Of a stretch of 64,000 nt of DNA, positions 34,879 to 46,650 are shown piece after piece. Origin of the DNA: Tetradesmus obliquus (taxonomy: Eukaryota; Chlorophyta; Chlorophyceae; Sphaeropleales; Scenedesmaceae); NCBI GenBank assembly GCA_030272155.1, contig CP126202.1, positions 124,001-188,000 on the forward strand, read 5' to 3'. A program made the position numbers and the translations under genes. Positions within the stretch are counted from its first letter, which is position 1. Every line of letters starts with the position of its first letter. The notes under the pieces are model-generated. The model had not been told where the DNA came from. It made no database searches and saw only the letters and a program-made list of their open reading frames with translations.

Positions 34879-35047
34879 GCTTCATGTGTCGGTTAGCACC
34901 TGACACGGAGCAGTGACACAAATTACTGGCTGCCAGCCTGTTGCTGCTGCTTCATGTGCCAGTCAGCGCTCCCTAGCTTCATGTGCCAGTCAGTGCTTAA
35001 CACGGAGCAGTGACACGAGTTACTGGCTGCCGCCCATTTGCTGCTGC
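34879..35047 (+). repeat. ~100-bp tandem duplication downstream of the phosphatase gene
   Basis: The block GCTTCATGTG-C-GT-AGC-C, then GACACGGAGCAGTGACAC and TACTGGCTGCC occurs twice (from about 34879 and 34977), with an extra half-copy between. Confidence 0.8.
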
Positions 35048-35238
35048 TGCTTGGTGCGCGCCTGCAAGGCAATGGAGAAGCAACATGAGGATGAGCACTA
35101 TACAACCCATCCTCGACTGCATGACTCGTGCCGTTCCATGTACCTCAGCAACGTTTAGGTCCTCGCTGGCACTTTCACACAGGGCTTCAACGAATATACT
35201 GCTGGGACTGAGCAGCTACGCTCTTGCTTCAGGTGAAC

Positions 35239-35243
35239 TTACA
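35239..35243 (-). terminator. Candidate TGTAA signal for the phosphatase gene
   Basis: TTACA on +, only 68 bp past the stop, so it would give a short 3' UTR. Confidence 0.3.
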
Positions 35244-35310
35244 ACAGCAGCACGACTGCCGGGTTGATGACCAACGAGCTGGTGCGCTGCTGTGCCATGT
35301 CTGCGGTGCT

Positions 35311-35404
35311 CTATCTGCAAGTGATAGCAGCACTTGCCTGTAGGTCGTCCACAATGGCCTGGTAGACAAAGGCATACTGCAGGTTGGGGAGATGGCAATG
35401 GTCC

Positions 35405-35436
<32 letters not shown>

Positions 35437-37578
35437 GCAGCAGCAGCGGCAGCGGCGGGAGACATGCACAGTTTCATCAGCAGCAAAAATATGGGGACAA
35501 GGCAGCGACCGATAAGCAGAGCGGCGCCGTCAGTATACACTGCACACATCATCTGCTCAGCCACTACAAGAGCTGCCTCCGCATATCATGCCACCAAGGT
35601 GCACAAAGTGACCTCCAGTGTCAAGGATGCAGTGCAAAGCCGCCGCACCTGCTCAGCGTCTGCACCATGCCCATGCGCTGCCTACACAACTCAAGACCGT
35701 AATATACACAGACCTCTCCAACGTTTGCATCTCCTGTTCGCCCCAGCCCCCGCCTGCTCCAGCGTCTGCACCATGCCCATGCGCTGCCTACATTATTGCT
35801 GCCTACATTACTCAGACACCAAAATATGCACAGAGATCTGCATTTCCAGTTTCAAACTGCAGAATTGTCAAGCCAGCGCCGCACCTGCTCCAGCGTCTGC
35901 ACCATGCCCATGCGCTGCCTAGACACCTCACGCCACAGCAACATACACGACCCCCTTGAATGTTTTACAGTGCTATGCAAGCCCACCCACCTGCTCCAGC
36001 GTCTGCACCATGCCCATGCGCTGCCGCCGCAGCTCGTGCACCAGTGCGGGCAGGTTGAGCGCCGCCTCCACCTCGCCCCGCTCAGGGCCCGCGCCGCCGT
36101 TGCAGCCCGGCCACGCGTCCAGCCGCTGCAGCAGGATGTCCACAGCGCAGAAGGTGCCCGTGCGCCCGATGCCCTGCACGGGGGCATACAAACGACAGAG
36201 AGACAATGTGAGGCAGCTTGCATGTGAGCGAGTACAGAGGTACAATAGTACGTCCACCGCGCATACGGTGCCCGTGCGCCCGATGCCCTGCGCGCAAGCG
36301 CAACACACATAGCCTTGGCTACACCGCTCGTTTGATCTGGCAAGCGTGCAAACGCGGAAGCGGGTGAGATCGTTGCGTCTGCACTGCGCACTCCTGCGCG
36401 AATCACAGCTCGTGCATGCTGGCACATGCAGCGGTCCTGCCGATGTAACACACTAAACACTACTCACAGAACCCCTACAGCCGACCAACTCACCGCGCTG
36501 CAGTGCACCAGCACAGGCGCTCCAGACTCCCGGGCAGTCGACAGCGAGCGGCACACCGCGCGCAGGCCCGCGCTGCTGCCTGGCGTGCCATGATCAGGCC
36601 AGGCGTGGAAGTGGTAGTGGCACAGCATGTGGCTGCGCTCGCTGCTGGTGCTGCTCAGCCGCATCACGCGCAGCGTGCAGTCCGGGCTGAACGGCACCAC
36701 CTGCTCCACCTGCAGCGGCAGCAGCAGCAGCAGCAGGAGCAGGAGCAACGGCAGCAGCAGCAGCGGCAGCAGCGGCACTGGAGTCAAAACTACAGATGGC
36801 TCAATTTGCCAAATGCAACTGGCTCCGGCTGTGCGATGAAGGTGTAATAAGTGGTAGCGCTGCTCCGTTGTGCTGTCAAACGTATGACACTGATCCAGCA
36901 TATGATCCTACGCGCAAGTGCACACCTGGAGCTGGTTAGACTGCCAATGCTGCTGCTGCTGCCGCCGCTGCTGCTGACATAGCTGCTGCCTGTCGTATGG
37001 TGGCGAGTGTGCGCACCTGCAGCCCAAAGCTCGGCTAACTGGTGGCTCCGACCAGAGCTACTGTGTACAGACCTACTGCTGCTGCTGCTGCTGCTGCTGC
37101 CGCTGCTGTTGCTGCTGCCGCTGGAGATGCCTGCTGCAGCATTTGCCCACCTGTAGCTTGAAGCCAGGCAGGCTGGTGGACCCAGACAAGAGTAACTGCT
37201 TGAAAACCTGCTGCTGCTGCTGCTGCTGTCGATGGCTGCTGCCGTGACATGTACAAGAACTAATTTAGACATGTGCCCACCTGCAGCTTGAAGCCAGGCA
37301 GGCTGGTGGAGCCGACCTGCGCGGGGAAGTACTGCGCGCACTTGTTCACGCCTGCAGCACGCGGCAATGCAACCACGGTGTCAGCGAGCGTGCAGACGGT
37401 AGCAGCTCACATGTATCAACATTGAGTTTGCCGGCACCTTCAGGCTGTACACTAAGCCCCAGAAGCCTGCTGCTGCTGCTGCTCATCATGCCAGGGGATT
37501 AGCCTGCTCACCGCACTCGTTGACGTTGGTGAGCATCACAATGGCAGGCAACCTCAGGCTGCACCCGATGCTGCTGCG

Positions 37579-37612
<34 letters not shown>

Positions 37613-38887
37613 ACAGTGCTGCAGTCACTCACCGCACTCGTTGACATTTGTGAGCATCACGATTGCCGGCACCTTCAGGCTGTACACCATGCCCCAGAAG
37701 TCGCCTGCAGTGGTGGGCAGCGGCCCCTGCGTGGCGATGTAGGCGCAGGGCCGCTCCAGCATGGGCAGCTGCACACGGATCATGCTGGCGTTGATGTACG
37801 CCTCATCACCCAGCACCACCCTGGCGCAGCAGCGGCAGCAGCAGCAGCAGCAGCACGCACTGAGCCACAACGGCATACATGCAGCTGCTTGTGCGACACT
37901 TGCCCTGCCAGCAGCTGGGTTGGTGGCGATGCACCTTGCAGCCATCCACAGCATTGGCTGCAGCTGTACCTGAACAAAGCCCAACAACTCTTCAAGATCT
38001 TCAAGAGAATCTCCTGCCGGCAAGTGCTGCTGCTGCCACCTTTGCTCCATTGCGTGGCTGCCAGCTCCACTGCAATTGCTGCATGCATGCCAGCCACGCA
38101 GCTTGCACAGCCCTGTCTCCCCCTGTCCTGTCCTGTCCAATCCCACTTGCAGCCGGTTCCTGCTACTGCCACTACTGCTGCTGCTGCTGCCCTTGCTGCT
38201 GCTGCCGCCATCAAGTCAAGCGCACCTATTGAAGTCGTACGGCAGCACGTTGCAGTAGCGGTTGCGCCCCGCTGCCGCGCGGCTCTTGGCCACGCCCGCT
38301 GGCGCCTGTATGGCATCATCCAGCGCGCACACGTGCTGGTACTCGCGCGACATCTGCTGCGGGTCGGCCCAGCGCTGCTTCAGCGCGCGGTGCGCGCGGC
38401 TGTACCAGTAGGCGGTGGACTCCTTGCCGCTCATGCCTGCAGCAGCACATGACACAAGGGAACAGCCATGACGCACGGGTGAGGCATAGGCACACGGCAG
38501 GTGGTTGCGGCTGTACCAGTAGGCGGTGGACTCCTTGCCGCTCATGCCTGCAGCAACACATGACACAAGGGAACAGCCATGACGCACGGGTGAGGCATCG
38601 GCACACGGCAGGTGGTTGCGGCTGTACCAGTAGGCGGTGGAGTCCTTGCCGCTCATGCCTGCAGGACATCAAAGATACGTAGATAACAGCAGCCAGTGTA
38701 AGGTACAGGTGTGCTGCTGGCTGTACCAGTAGGCGGTGGACTCCTTGCCGCTCATGCCTGCAGCAACACATGACACAGGGAAAGGCCGAGACGCCAGGTG
38801 AGGCATAGGCACACGGCAGGTGGTTGCGGCTGTACCAGGCGGTGGATTCCTTGCCGCTCATGCCTGCAGGATGCGACAGGCACAGCC

Positions 38888-38922
<35 letters not shown>

Positions 38923-39836
38923 GTGTGAGGCACCGAGGCGCATTAGTGGTGGCCTCCTCGCTCCTCGTGCTTGCACAACACAGCGGGATAAATAAGTCAG
39001 CAGCAGCAGCAGAAGGTGTGAGGCGCTGAGGCACAGGGCCGCTAGGCTTTTTGCTGCTCGTGCTTGCAGGAACGCAGAAGCAGCCAGCGAGCAGCCACAT
39101 GCACCTGCATGCCACAAGGTGGTGCGCACTGGCTGAGCGGCTTAGCTGGCAGTCTGAGCGTTGTGAGCCGCAGTTGCTGCTGCGCGCTGCCAAGAAAATG
39201 AAAACATATGAAATCATATGCACACGCGCCGCCTGACGGCTGCGTGGAGTGGTGCCGCGCGTATCTCCGAGTTAAACAGCTGCTTGCGGCGGCTGTGGTT
39301 GACAGTGCAGCAGCTGCATTCAGTTGTTTTGCGTAGGCCATGGGTTGCTGCAACGGCTGTGGGAGCTGCCCTGATGCGTCACTGCCTTGGCCTGCTGAAT
39401 GCGCATCCCTGCTGCTGATGAACAGCACCGGTACAGACGCCATCCACATTGCTGTGATGCACACGCTGCATTGCAATGAACAGCATCGAATGGCATGGCC
39501 TACTGCACAGTTGCTGCGCATATCGAGTGTTGAAGGGTTCCCACCTGCTTGAGGCCCGGAGTGAGATAGCTGCTGTGCTGCTGGCGGGATGCTAGACATA
39601 GCGTTCACTACTGCAGGCATGGCCTGCTGCACATGCTGCTCCACTGAGTTGACAGCTGCTAGGCACTGATCCTCTGCCAGTCGGAAGGGCTCCTGTTTCT
39701 CAACTAGGCTGCACATCCCACAGGCACCAGGCGCCAAGGCAGCACCTGCAGGATTCCCAGGCAGACGCAGCAGCAGGGTTGTGTGGGCGACAGTGTACCT
39801 GGGGGCTGTTCCATCATCACGGCTCCCATCAGCCAT
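35311..39836 (-). CDS. Classical protein tyrosine phosphatase
   Basis: Removes phosphate from phosphotyrosine. Seven exons join in phase to 408 residues: 39545-39836 (ATG), 38226-38436, 37633-37820, 37281-37351, 36494-36709, 35991-36173, 35311-35376 (TAG). The first ~100 residues show no domain. The catalytic domain has all classical motifs in order: [51 protein letters not shown]; the WPD loop HAWPDHGTP (Trp ~291, Asp ~293); the P-loop VLVHCSAGIGRTGT, with Cys ~324 and Arg ~330; and the Q-loop [12 protein letters not shown] (~383-394). The P-loop is split by an intron between HCSA and GIGRTG. It should be catalytically active. The last exon codes only 21 residues. Introns are crowded with exon echoes. 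True tyrosine-specific phosphatases are few in the plant lineage (Arabidopsis PTP1 is the usual one). Confidence 0.92.
35646..35920 (-). repeat. Three donor-side echoes of phosphatase exon 35991-36173
   Basis: The exon end ([14 protein letters not shown] plus its GTG donor on the gene strand) recurs at ~35646-35683, 35753-35792 and 35881-35920, about 110-130 bp apart. All lie between the intact exon and the last exon. Confidence 0.92.
36246..36295 (-). repeat. Acceptor-side echo of phosphatase exon 35991-36173
   Basis: Encodes [13 protein letters not shown] after an acceptor, a copy of the catalytic [13 protein letters not shown] start. If spliced in, it would still complete the P-loop but then run out of frame with the rest. 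Confidence 0.88.
37016..37190 (-). repeat. Donor-side echoes of phosphatase exon 37281-37351
   Basis: The exon end ([11 protein letters not shown] on the gene strand) recurs at ~37145-37185 and, weaker, at ~37016-37050, each with a GTG after it. CTG tracts separate them. Confidence 0.82.
37415..37565 (-). repeat. Donor-side echoes of phosphatase exon 37633-37820
   Basis: CTCACCGCACTCGTTGACGT at 37507 repeats the exon end and donor, and the GCCGGCACCTTCAGGCTGTA block at 37431 repeats its middle. Both sit downstream of the intact exon in gene direction. Confidence 0.85.
38505..38875 (-). repeat. Four acceptor-side echoes of phosphatase exon 38226-38436
   Basis: The exon start ([13 protein letters not shown]) with its CTGCAG acceptor recurs four times, ~100-112 bp apart, upstream of the intact exon. 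The first three are nearly identical in both exon and filler sequence, so duplication was recent. Copies lose homology after Y-S-R. Confidence 0.95.
38888..38922. repeat. (CAG)n tract in phosphatase intron
   Basis: Eleven or so CAG units. Beside it a ~100-bp GTGAGGC-C-GAGGC block recurs at ~38927 and 39014. Confidence 0.9.
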
Positions 39837-40850
39837 GATCAGACGCTCATACTGGACGGCTTTGCAAACGCAGGCGGCTGAACCAGCGGTCCTGCGCGAA
39901 GTTCATGCATCACGAGCGAGTCATGGCTGGCACGGCCAGCAGGCGCACCTGTGCAGAGTCCGAATCGTTTTAGATTGAACAAAATCTTATGGTGTGTCCA
40001 GAATTGCGTGCTGTGCAGCTATAAAACGGAGACGCTTCTCCAGTCTCGCTCCTCATGTTGCACAAGGTCGCAGACTGTGATTGATAGCAGATGCATGAGA
40101 TATCATACTCAGCAGCAGCAAGGCGGAATCCAAGTGATCGGTCCATGTGATGAGTCACTGGGCGGGGGTGACTTCAACCGCACTAACACACCTTCAAGAT
40201 GACAAGCTTACACCGCCCAGGGAAGCCTCTCATCTCCGACATATCAGCTTGAAGGGAAAGCTGTATTGCTTTGCAACTCACACCCTCGGAGCCACACCCG
40301 GCAGGAGGTGAGATGTGCAAACAGAGTGTAGTGTCAGGCTGTCAGAATACACAGCCTGCAGCCTGATGCAGCACCCCACAAGCCGACAACACGTGCCAGT
40401 ACATATATCACAAGCACTGCCTGCAGCAGTTCACGAACGAACCGCAACTGCGCTACTGCCGCTGCTGAGTGCTTTCACCGTCGCATGCTACTGCACTCAG
40501 CGCTGCCGCATGATGGCCAGCAGCCATGGCTGCTGTGCCATACATTCAATTGCCTGCCAACGTGCTGCATAGCAGCAGTCCAGTACCAACATTATATGTA
40601 AACACACACCACGCCTTTGTAGCAAACAGCACCTGCTGCATCCACCAGTGCTCTTGGCACAACCGCAGTACTGCCCGCTGAAAACACATGCGCTGGCAGC
40701 CAGCTGCGACGCACTGCAATGTTTGATTGGAACAGGCAAACGATTTGGGCCAGCGCCATGATGGTGCCCGCCTTGCGCCCCTTGCAGCAGCAGCTCATGC
40801 CATTCACATATCAAAAGCGTGCACCAATGCCGTTGCATCAGCACCGGCAG
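39837..40850. other. Intergenic: upstream of phosphatase gene
   Basis: No gene recognised. It would hold the phosphatase promoter and the SURF6 3' UTR. TTACA at 40208-40212 is a possible SURF6 poly(A) signal, but it is ~890 bp from the stop. Confidence 0.5.
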
Positions 40851-40858
40851 CTGATCCC

Positions 40859-41040
40859 TGCTTGGCCTTGGGTGCGTTGATGAAGCCCGCCTTGCGGGCT
40901 TTGAAGCCGGCGCACAGCAGCTGCTGTCATCCCTGAGCCAAACCCAACATCACACTCGACTGCACCGCGGGCGTCATCACTGCTTGGCCTTGGGTGTGTA
41001 GATGAAGCCCGCCTTGTGCCCTTTGAAGCAGCAGCTGCTG
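40859..41040 (-). repeat. Two stop-side echoes of the SURF6 terminal exon
   Basis: The C-terminal coding end (RKAGFINAPKAKQ on the gene strand) recurs at ~40859-40920 and ~40974-41040, 121-123 bp apart, downstream of the real stop at 41101. Confidence 0.92.
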
Positions 41041-41100
41041 CTTTCCTTGGAATAGAAGCGTGCACTGATGCACTGACGAGTTGCATCAACACCAGCGTCA

Positions 41101-44100
41101 TCACTGCTTGGCCTTGGGTGCGTTGATGAAGCCCGCCTTGCGGCCCTCGAAGCCGGCCCGCAGCAGCTTCTTGTCGCGCCGCTCCTTCTTCTTCTCCAGC
41201 TTCACCGCGGAGCGTGCCGCCAGGTTGTCCTTGCGCCTGCAGCACAAATAAATGGTTTTGTGACGGCCGTCAGTATGGCATGAAACATGGCGCAATGCGT
41301 GAGCGTGGCGCATTGTTTCACCGCGGAGCGCGCCGCCAGGTTGTCCTTGCGCCTGCGCATGGTGAAAATTTCCATGACGGCTGTCAGTACGACAAGTGAA
41401 GTGAAGTCAGGCACAATGCTTGACCGCAGAACATAGTGCTTGACGGCGGAGCGCGCCGCCGGGGTGTCATGCGCCTGTGGTGATGCACAGAAGCACGCGC
41501 GTACAGCCGCAATGCACACACAATACCAACAGCACTTGAGCGGGGGCAGCAAGGGTGTCCTTGTGCCTGCAGTGAAGGATGCAAGTGCGGATGGGGCAAA
41601 CACGTGCCCTCAATACAACCTGAACTCTGGCAAATGCGTCGCGCACACCCGGCCCGCTGTCATGCCTGCTGTCAGGCCACGCTCCCCACCACCCCACAAT
41701 ATCCGGGATCATAACAGCACACTCACTTGTCCTGGCGCGCCTTCTGCTGCTCCTGCTGCGCGCTGTTGCGCTCCGCCCAGCGCTTGGCCTTGCGCGCCTT
41801 CTCTTGCGCCTCCTTCTTCAGGCTGCGCCGCAGCAGCTTGGGGTCGTCCAGCACGCGCTCGCCAGAGGCGCGCGCCAGCGCGGCACGCCACGCCTCTGCC
41901 GCGATGGCTTCCTGCAGGTACAGGACGTGATTCAAAGAGCACTGGATCGTTTGCTGGTATACACAGCAAAGAAAAATGCTGCATAGCGCAGTCACTTTTG
42001 TTGCATGGTAGGGCCATTGCAGTGTTCGTGAGTGGTGGGGCAGAGCAGCAGCAGCAGCAGCAGCAGCAGCTTGGGGTCGTCCAGCACGCGCTCGCCAGAG
42101 GCGCGCGCCAACGCGGCACGCCACGCCTCTGCCGCAGTGGCTTCCTGCAGGTTCAGATATGGAAATTGGTTTGTGTGCATGTGAGTAGCATGCTTGCCAC
42201 TCGTAATGTTGAATGCTGGATGGCGAGGTGTTGCAGTGTAAGTGAGGGCACGCCGCAAGCGATGAGAACAAGTGGGGTGGATAAGAGCAGCTTGGGGTCT
42301 GTTGGCCACGTTGTCACGGCAAAGACCTCCTGTGTAGTGAAGGTGGTGGTTGAGATGTGCAGTAGTGGAAAAACCACTCCAGTTGCTCAGCAAAGCATTG
42401 CTGTATGTTGATGCGGTGGCATGGCGGGGCGTTGAAGTGCAGCATGCACCGTGCTGCACTGCCTGATTGCTGCAGGTGATGCCAGCCCTAACTGCTATCC
42501 CACTACTGCTGCACACACAACACAGCCTTGCAATTGCTCGGTGTACTCGGCGCACGCACCTTGTCCTGGCGTGCTGCTGCGTCTGCCAGGCGCGCCTGCT
42601 TGTCCTCTGCCGCCTTGAGCGCCTCCGCCTTGCTGGGCTTGGCCTTGGAGCCCTTGCGGCCCGGCACAGGCCGGCCTGCAGCAGCAACGAAAAGAAACAA
42701 ACAGATTATTCAGATATGCTGATTGAGCCTTGCTGGGCTTGGCCTTGGAGCCGTGGCGGCCTGGCACAGGCCGGCCTGCAGCAGCGCATTGCAGCAGACA
42801 AACACACAGCAGAACATAAGCACTGTTCTCAGCATGCTGCTGCAAGGAAAGGGGAAGCAAACGGCAGGCGCTGGCAGCAACAATGGCACAGGCACGCCTG
42901 CGGCAGCACACGCGCAACAGCAGCAGCAGTAGCAAGCAGACAGAATGCTGGCTGAACACTGGTTCAATGCCGTGGCACATAGCAGGTAGGCACAACAGGC
43001 AGCTTGCCAGACCAGCAGTAAAGCAGACAGCGCACACTTGACCATGTGCAACCACCAGGCCACCACACCAGCTGCTGAGCCACTGTCGGCAAAAGCACCG
43101 CACTGCTGCAGCAGCCAGCTACTCCCCTCAGACAATAAGCGGAAAAGAGCTCCATGGTTTGAGCGTCAGTTTGCATAACATATGCATCACAGGGGGGCTG
43201 GACAAAACTCTGGGCAGCTGCTGCCAGCTGCTTCTGCCACACGCGCTGCCACTGCAACAGCTCGACACACACAGTTAACACCCATCACAAGCTGTTCACG
43301 CTGCTACTGCAGACAAACATGACAACACATACACACGTCACAACACAATGCTGGACTGCCAGCAGCACTAGCATGAACCATGCAGCAATACGACAGAAGC
43401 CAAGACACACAGCATGCACAGCACTCCTGCAAGCCCACCTGTGTCTAGCTGCAGCTTGTTGAACGCCATCCCGGTGCCTTGCTGCTGCTGCTGCTGCTGC
43501 TGCCCCTGCTGCTGCCGTTGCTGCTGCTGCTCGCCCTTTGCCTTCTTTGTTGCTGGTGCACCCTCAGGCTGCTGCTGCTGCTGCTTCCTGCAGTCACCAA
43601 GCAGTGATACAAGCAGTAGAGGTACAACACTCGACCCAGTAACAGCTGTTGTGCACGAAAATGTGACGAGCAGCAAAGCAGGTGAAGTGCAAGTTGCGAG
43701 TGCTTCTTCCTACTGCTGAAACGCAATGTGCAAAGCAGTGTCAGCGGCTACCAGGACAGCTGATGCTGCAGCAGGCCCATGCGCCTCACCTTTTCTGTGC
43801 TGCGTCCTGCTGCTGCTGCTGCTGCTTCTGGCCCTGCTGCTGCTGCTGCTGCTGCTGCTTGGCCTTCAGCTTCTTGCCCAGCTGCTCTTGCCGCCACTGC
43901 TTGGCGTTGTCAGCTGCGCCCTTGGGCTGCTTGTCGGCCCCTTCGCCACCCTCCTTGGCATTGCGGGCCTTGCGCGCAGCCTGGCGCACGGTTGACGGGC
44001 AGTGATTGTGACAGTAATGACAGCCAGCACTGGGTTGGTAAGCTAGAAGGGACCTCAGCCAAGCCAGGCTTGAGAAGCAGGCAGGCCTGTTTATTGCCGT

Positions 44101-44781
44101 TTGGCTGGGGATGCTAAGAACATCTCTGCTGCAGGCGTCCAAGCTAGCTGACCTGCAGAGTGTGACACTTTGGGTGCCGTTGCTGCTGTGTTGTGATAGA
44201 AGGTACCTCAACAACTTCATGCCCTCACAGCTGTCAGCAGCTGATGCACAGTGCAACGCTCATGCCGAGCAGCAGCTGCCCATCATGCTGGCCTGGCCAA
44301 ACCCTAGCACGCAAATGTGCTTCACGGTCCTCCCTTTTCAGCTGCACGCCAAACAGCTGTCCTGCAAGCACCTGAACTTCATGACAGCGCTACATGCAAC
44401 GCAGCGCACCTCCATTTTGGCATGCAGCCGCTGCAGCAGCTCTTCCCTTGATGGCTGGCCGCCGGCAGACAGGTGCAGGGTGCCTAATGCTGCCAGCCCT
44501 CCTACTGGCTCCCCAGCTGCTTGTCGCTCTGCTGCTTCCTGTGCCTGCTTTTTGTGCAGCTCTGTTGTTGTTTTCACTGCATCTGGGTCCAGCTTGGCGC
44601 GCTTCTTCTGCTTGTACTGTTCCTTGAATGCGCGCTTGGTGGCTGCCCGCTCAGCGTGCTTCATATACTTTGGGTTTATGTGCTCCCTGTCGTCTGCATG
44701 ATAGAATTTGGGGTCCACGAGGTCCGCTAGATAGTCGAAGAAGCGGCAGTGCCCCGCTACTGCTGCTGCCATGTCCACCAT
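41101..44781 (-). CDS. SURF6: Surfeit locus protein 6 / Rrp14 homologue
   Basis: Nucleolar protein that binds rRNA and acts in early small- and large-subunit assembly. Six exons join in phase to 382 residues: 44410-44781 (ATG), 43790-43980, 43439-43587, 42560-42675, 41727-41911, 41101-41236 (TGA). The N-terminus has the Rrp14 region (CRFFDYLADLVDPKFYH, then PKYMKHAERAATKRAF). The middle is Lys/Gln-rich. The C-terminus has the family core: AEAWRAALARASGERVLDD, PKLLRRSLKKEAQEKARK, KRWAERNSAQQEQQKARQDK, RKDNLAARSAVKLEKKK, LLRAGFEGRKAGFINAPKAK. An upstream in-frame TTG exists, so I took the first ATG. Intron 42676-43438 hosts an snoRNA-like element, which fits a ribosome-biogenesis host gene. Four exons have echoes. 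It shares a 484-bp divergent promoter region with the next gene. Confidence 0.93.
41316..41477 (-). repeat. Two acceptor-side echoes of SURF6 exon 41101-41236
   Basis: Copies encoding RRKDNLAARSAVK lie at ~41316-41356 and, weaker, ~41441-41477, upstream of the intact exon in gene direction, 116-121 bp apart. Confidence 0.9.
42059..42150 (-). repeat. Acceptor-side echo of SURF6 exon 41727-41911
   Basis: About 85 bp encode EATAAEAWRAALARASGERV and then LDDPKLL, nearly identical to the exon start, then break into a CAG tract. A shorter third fragment (CAGCTTGGGGTC) lies near 42288. Confidence 0.92.
42725..42790 (-). repeat. Acceptor-side echo of SURF6 exon 42560-42675
   Basis: Encodes GRPVPGRHGSKAKPSKAQ after a CTGCAG acceptor, copying the exon start RPVPGRKGSKAKPSKAE. 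Confidence 0.92.
43124..43195 (-). ncRNA. Intronic C/D-box snoRNA-like element, copy 4
   Basis: A 72-nt element on the sense strand of SURF6 intron 42676-43438. Read on the minus strand: CCCCT stem, GTGATGC (C box RTGATGA, 6 of 7), D'-type CTGA, the CTTTTCCGCTTATTGT guide segment, D box CTGA, GGGG. The outer flanks CCAGC and GCTGG can extend the stem past a small bulge. This and copy 5 have the best C boxes of the five. Confidence 0.75.
43480..43503. repeat. CTG tracts encoding polyglutamine in SURF6
   Basis: CTG on + is CAG on the gene strand. It gives Gln runs in exons 43439-43587 and 43790-43980, where the family has a variable Lys-rich linker. Confidence 0.85.
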
Positions 44782-45265
44782 CCTGACGATATGTGAACTC
44801 AATGTTCGATCAATGTAGTTTAGGGACTTTCACAGTGGCAAAGTACAGCTGTGCAGCGAGTTGAAGATGTTTCGAAGCAGACGGCGTCGAGGCGTGCCGT
44901 TGTCTTGTGGTCAGAAACGAGACAGGAAGCACACAAACAAACAGATCAAGTCCAGAACGGCACGGTTGCTACACTGCAGGAAAGTGACACCTGAATGTGA
45001 CATGTCATAGCCCAGCTGCTGCTGCGCTTCTCCTGAGGTTCAGTGGCAGCTGTTCTTGTTGCAGTGCAGCAGTTGGCCGCATGCTTAGTGGTAGGCAGTA
45101 ACACCCTCACCTGCACACGCGTTCAGGATGTGAATCTTGCAGGCACACACTGCCAGGTCAGCTACTGCTGGACATAGCGTCACCTGCTGTTGCACATCTG
45201 CACAAAAGCACGTCACACCTTGGACACGCGATCATATCCCTACTAGATTGAACCTGCAGGCCACC
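44782..45265. promoter_or_regulatory. Divergent promoter region between SURF6 and the C2H2 gene
   Basis: The two start codons face away from each other across 484 bp, so both promoters and 5' UTRs must fit here unless there are further upstream non-coding exons. I see no clear TATA box. Confidence 0.5.
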
Positions 45266-46150
45266 ATGGCGCTGCCTGGTGTTGCTGTGCTGGTGGCAGT
45301 GCTGGAGCAGGAGATGCACAGCCTGCTGCGGCAGAAGCTGGCCCTGCAGACGGAGCTGCAGCTTGCAGAAACGCTGGCAGGCCTAGACACAGCCAGCAGC
45401 AGCAGCAGTGTTGGCAACGGCAGCCAGCTGCGGCAGCTGCAGCCTGGCTCAGCAGCACAGGCAGCGGGGCTGCAGCCGGCCCTGCTGCTGCAGCGGCTGC
45501 GGCAGCTGGTGGGCAGGAATCAACAGCTGGAGTCAGCTGTGCTGCAGCTGCAGCAGGAGCGAGACACTTTGCGGCAGCAGCTGCAGGCAAGCAGCGATGT
45601 TGCTGGTGCCGCGGCACAGCATGCAGCTGCGGCACGACATGCTACTGGAGATGACAGTGAGGAAGGCAGCATGGCTATGCCGCAGCTGATACAACGGCAG
45701 CAGCAGATGCTGGCGCAGCTGCTGCACGCTTGTGAGGAGCAGCAGCAGCAGCAGCAGCAAGGAAGCTTGCCGGATAGCCGTCAATTGCTGCAAACAGCTG
45801 CACAGCAGGTGGGTTGCGAGGACCACAGCAGCAGGTGTAGCTCCTGTTGTTCAACATGTAACTGCTTTTGCACAGATCGCTGCACACTGTTGAAGGGATG
45901 GCACGGCACGCAAACAGTGTTGCATTCAGCAGCACCCTTGGGCGCTTGCGCTCCTCCTGGTTATGGGTTGATTTGCTGTATGTATGCAAGGTCCACTGGT
46001 TGAAGCACATGATGGCATGCGACCATGGCGCACACTAGCATAACCACCATTATCTCACATGTCCATGGTTCATGCAGCGGTAACACTGACAGCTCACTCT
46101 TATGAATCTCCTTCGACCTTTGTGCTGCCCGCTGCTGCTGCTGCTGCTGG

Positions 46151-46200
<50 letters not shown>

Positions 46201-46650
46201 TGTTCAGGCTGGGGTGCTGCAGGCCACCCTACAGGCTCTGCACCAGGCCCTGACAGCACAGCCCACCAGCACCCCTCAGCAGCAGCAGCAGCAGCAGCAG
46301 TCAGAGCTGTTGCAGCAGCAGCAGCAGCAGATCCATATGCATGCCACAAAAGCTGCCGAAGATGATCAGGCGCCAGGCAGACATTCTGAAACAGATGTGA
46401 TTGATACAGCTGCTGCTGCTGCTGCTGCAGTTGTTGTGTTCAGGCTGGGGTGCTGCAGGCCACCCTACAGGCTCTGCACCAGGCCCTGACAGCACAGCCC
46501 ACCAGCACCCCTCAGCAGCAGCAGCAGCAGCAGCAGTCAGAGCTGTTGCAGCAGCAGCAGCAGCAGATCCATATGCATGCCACAAAAGCTGCCGAAGATG
46601 ATCAGGCGCCAGGCAGACATTCTGAAACAGATGTGATTGATACAGCTGCT

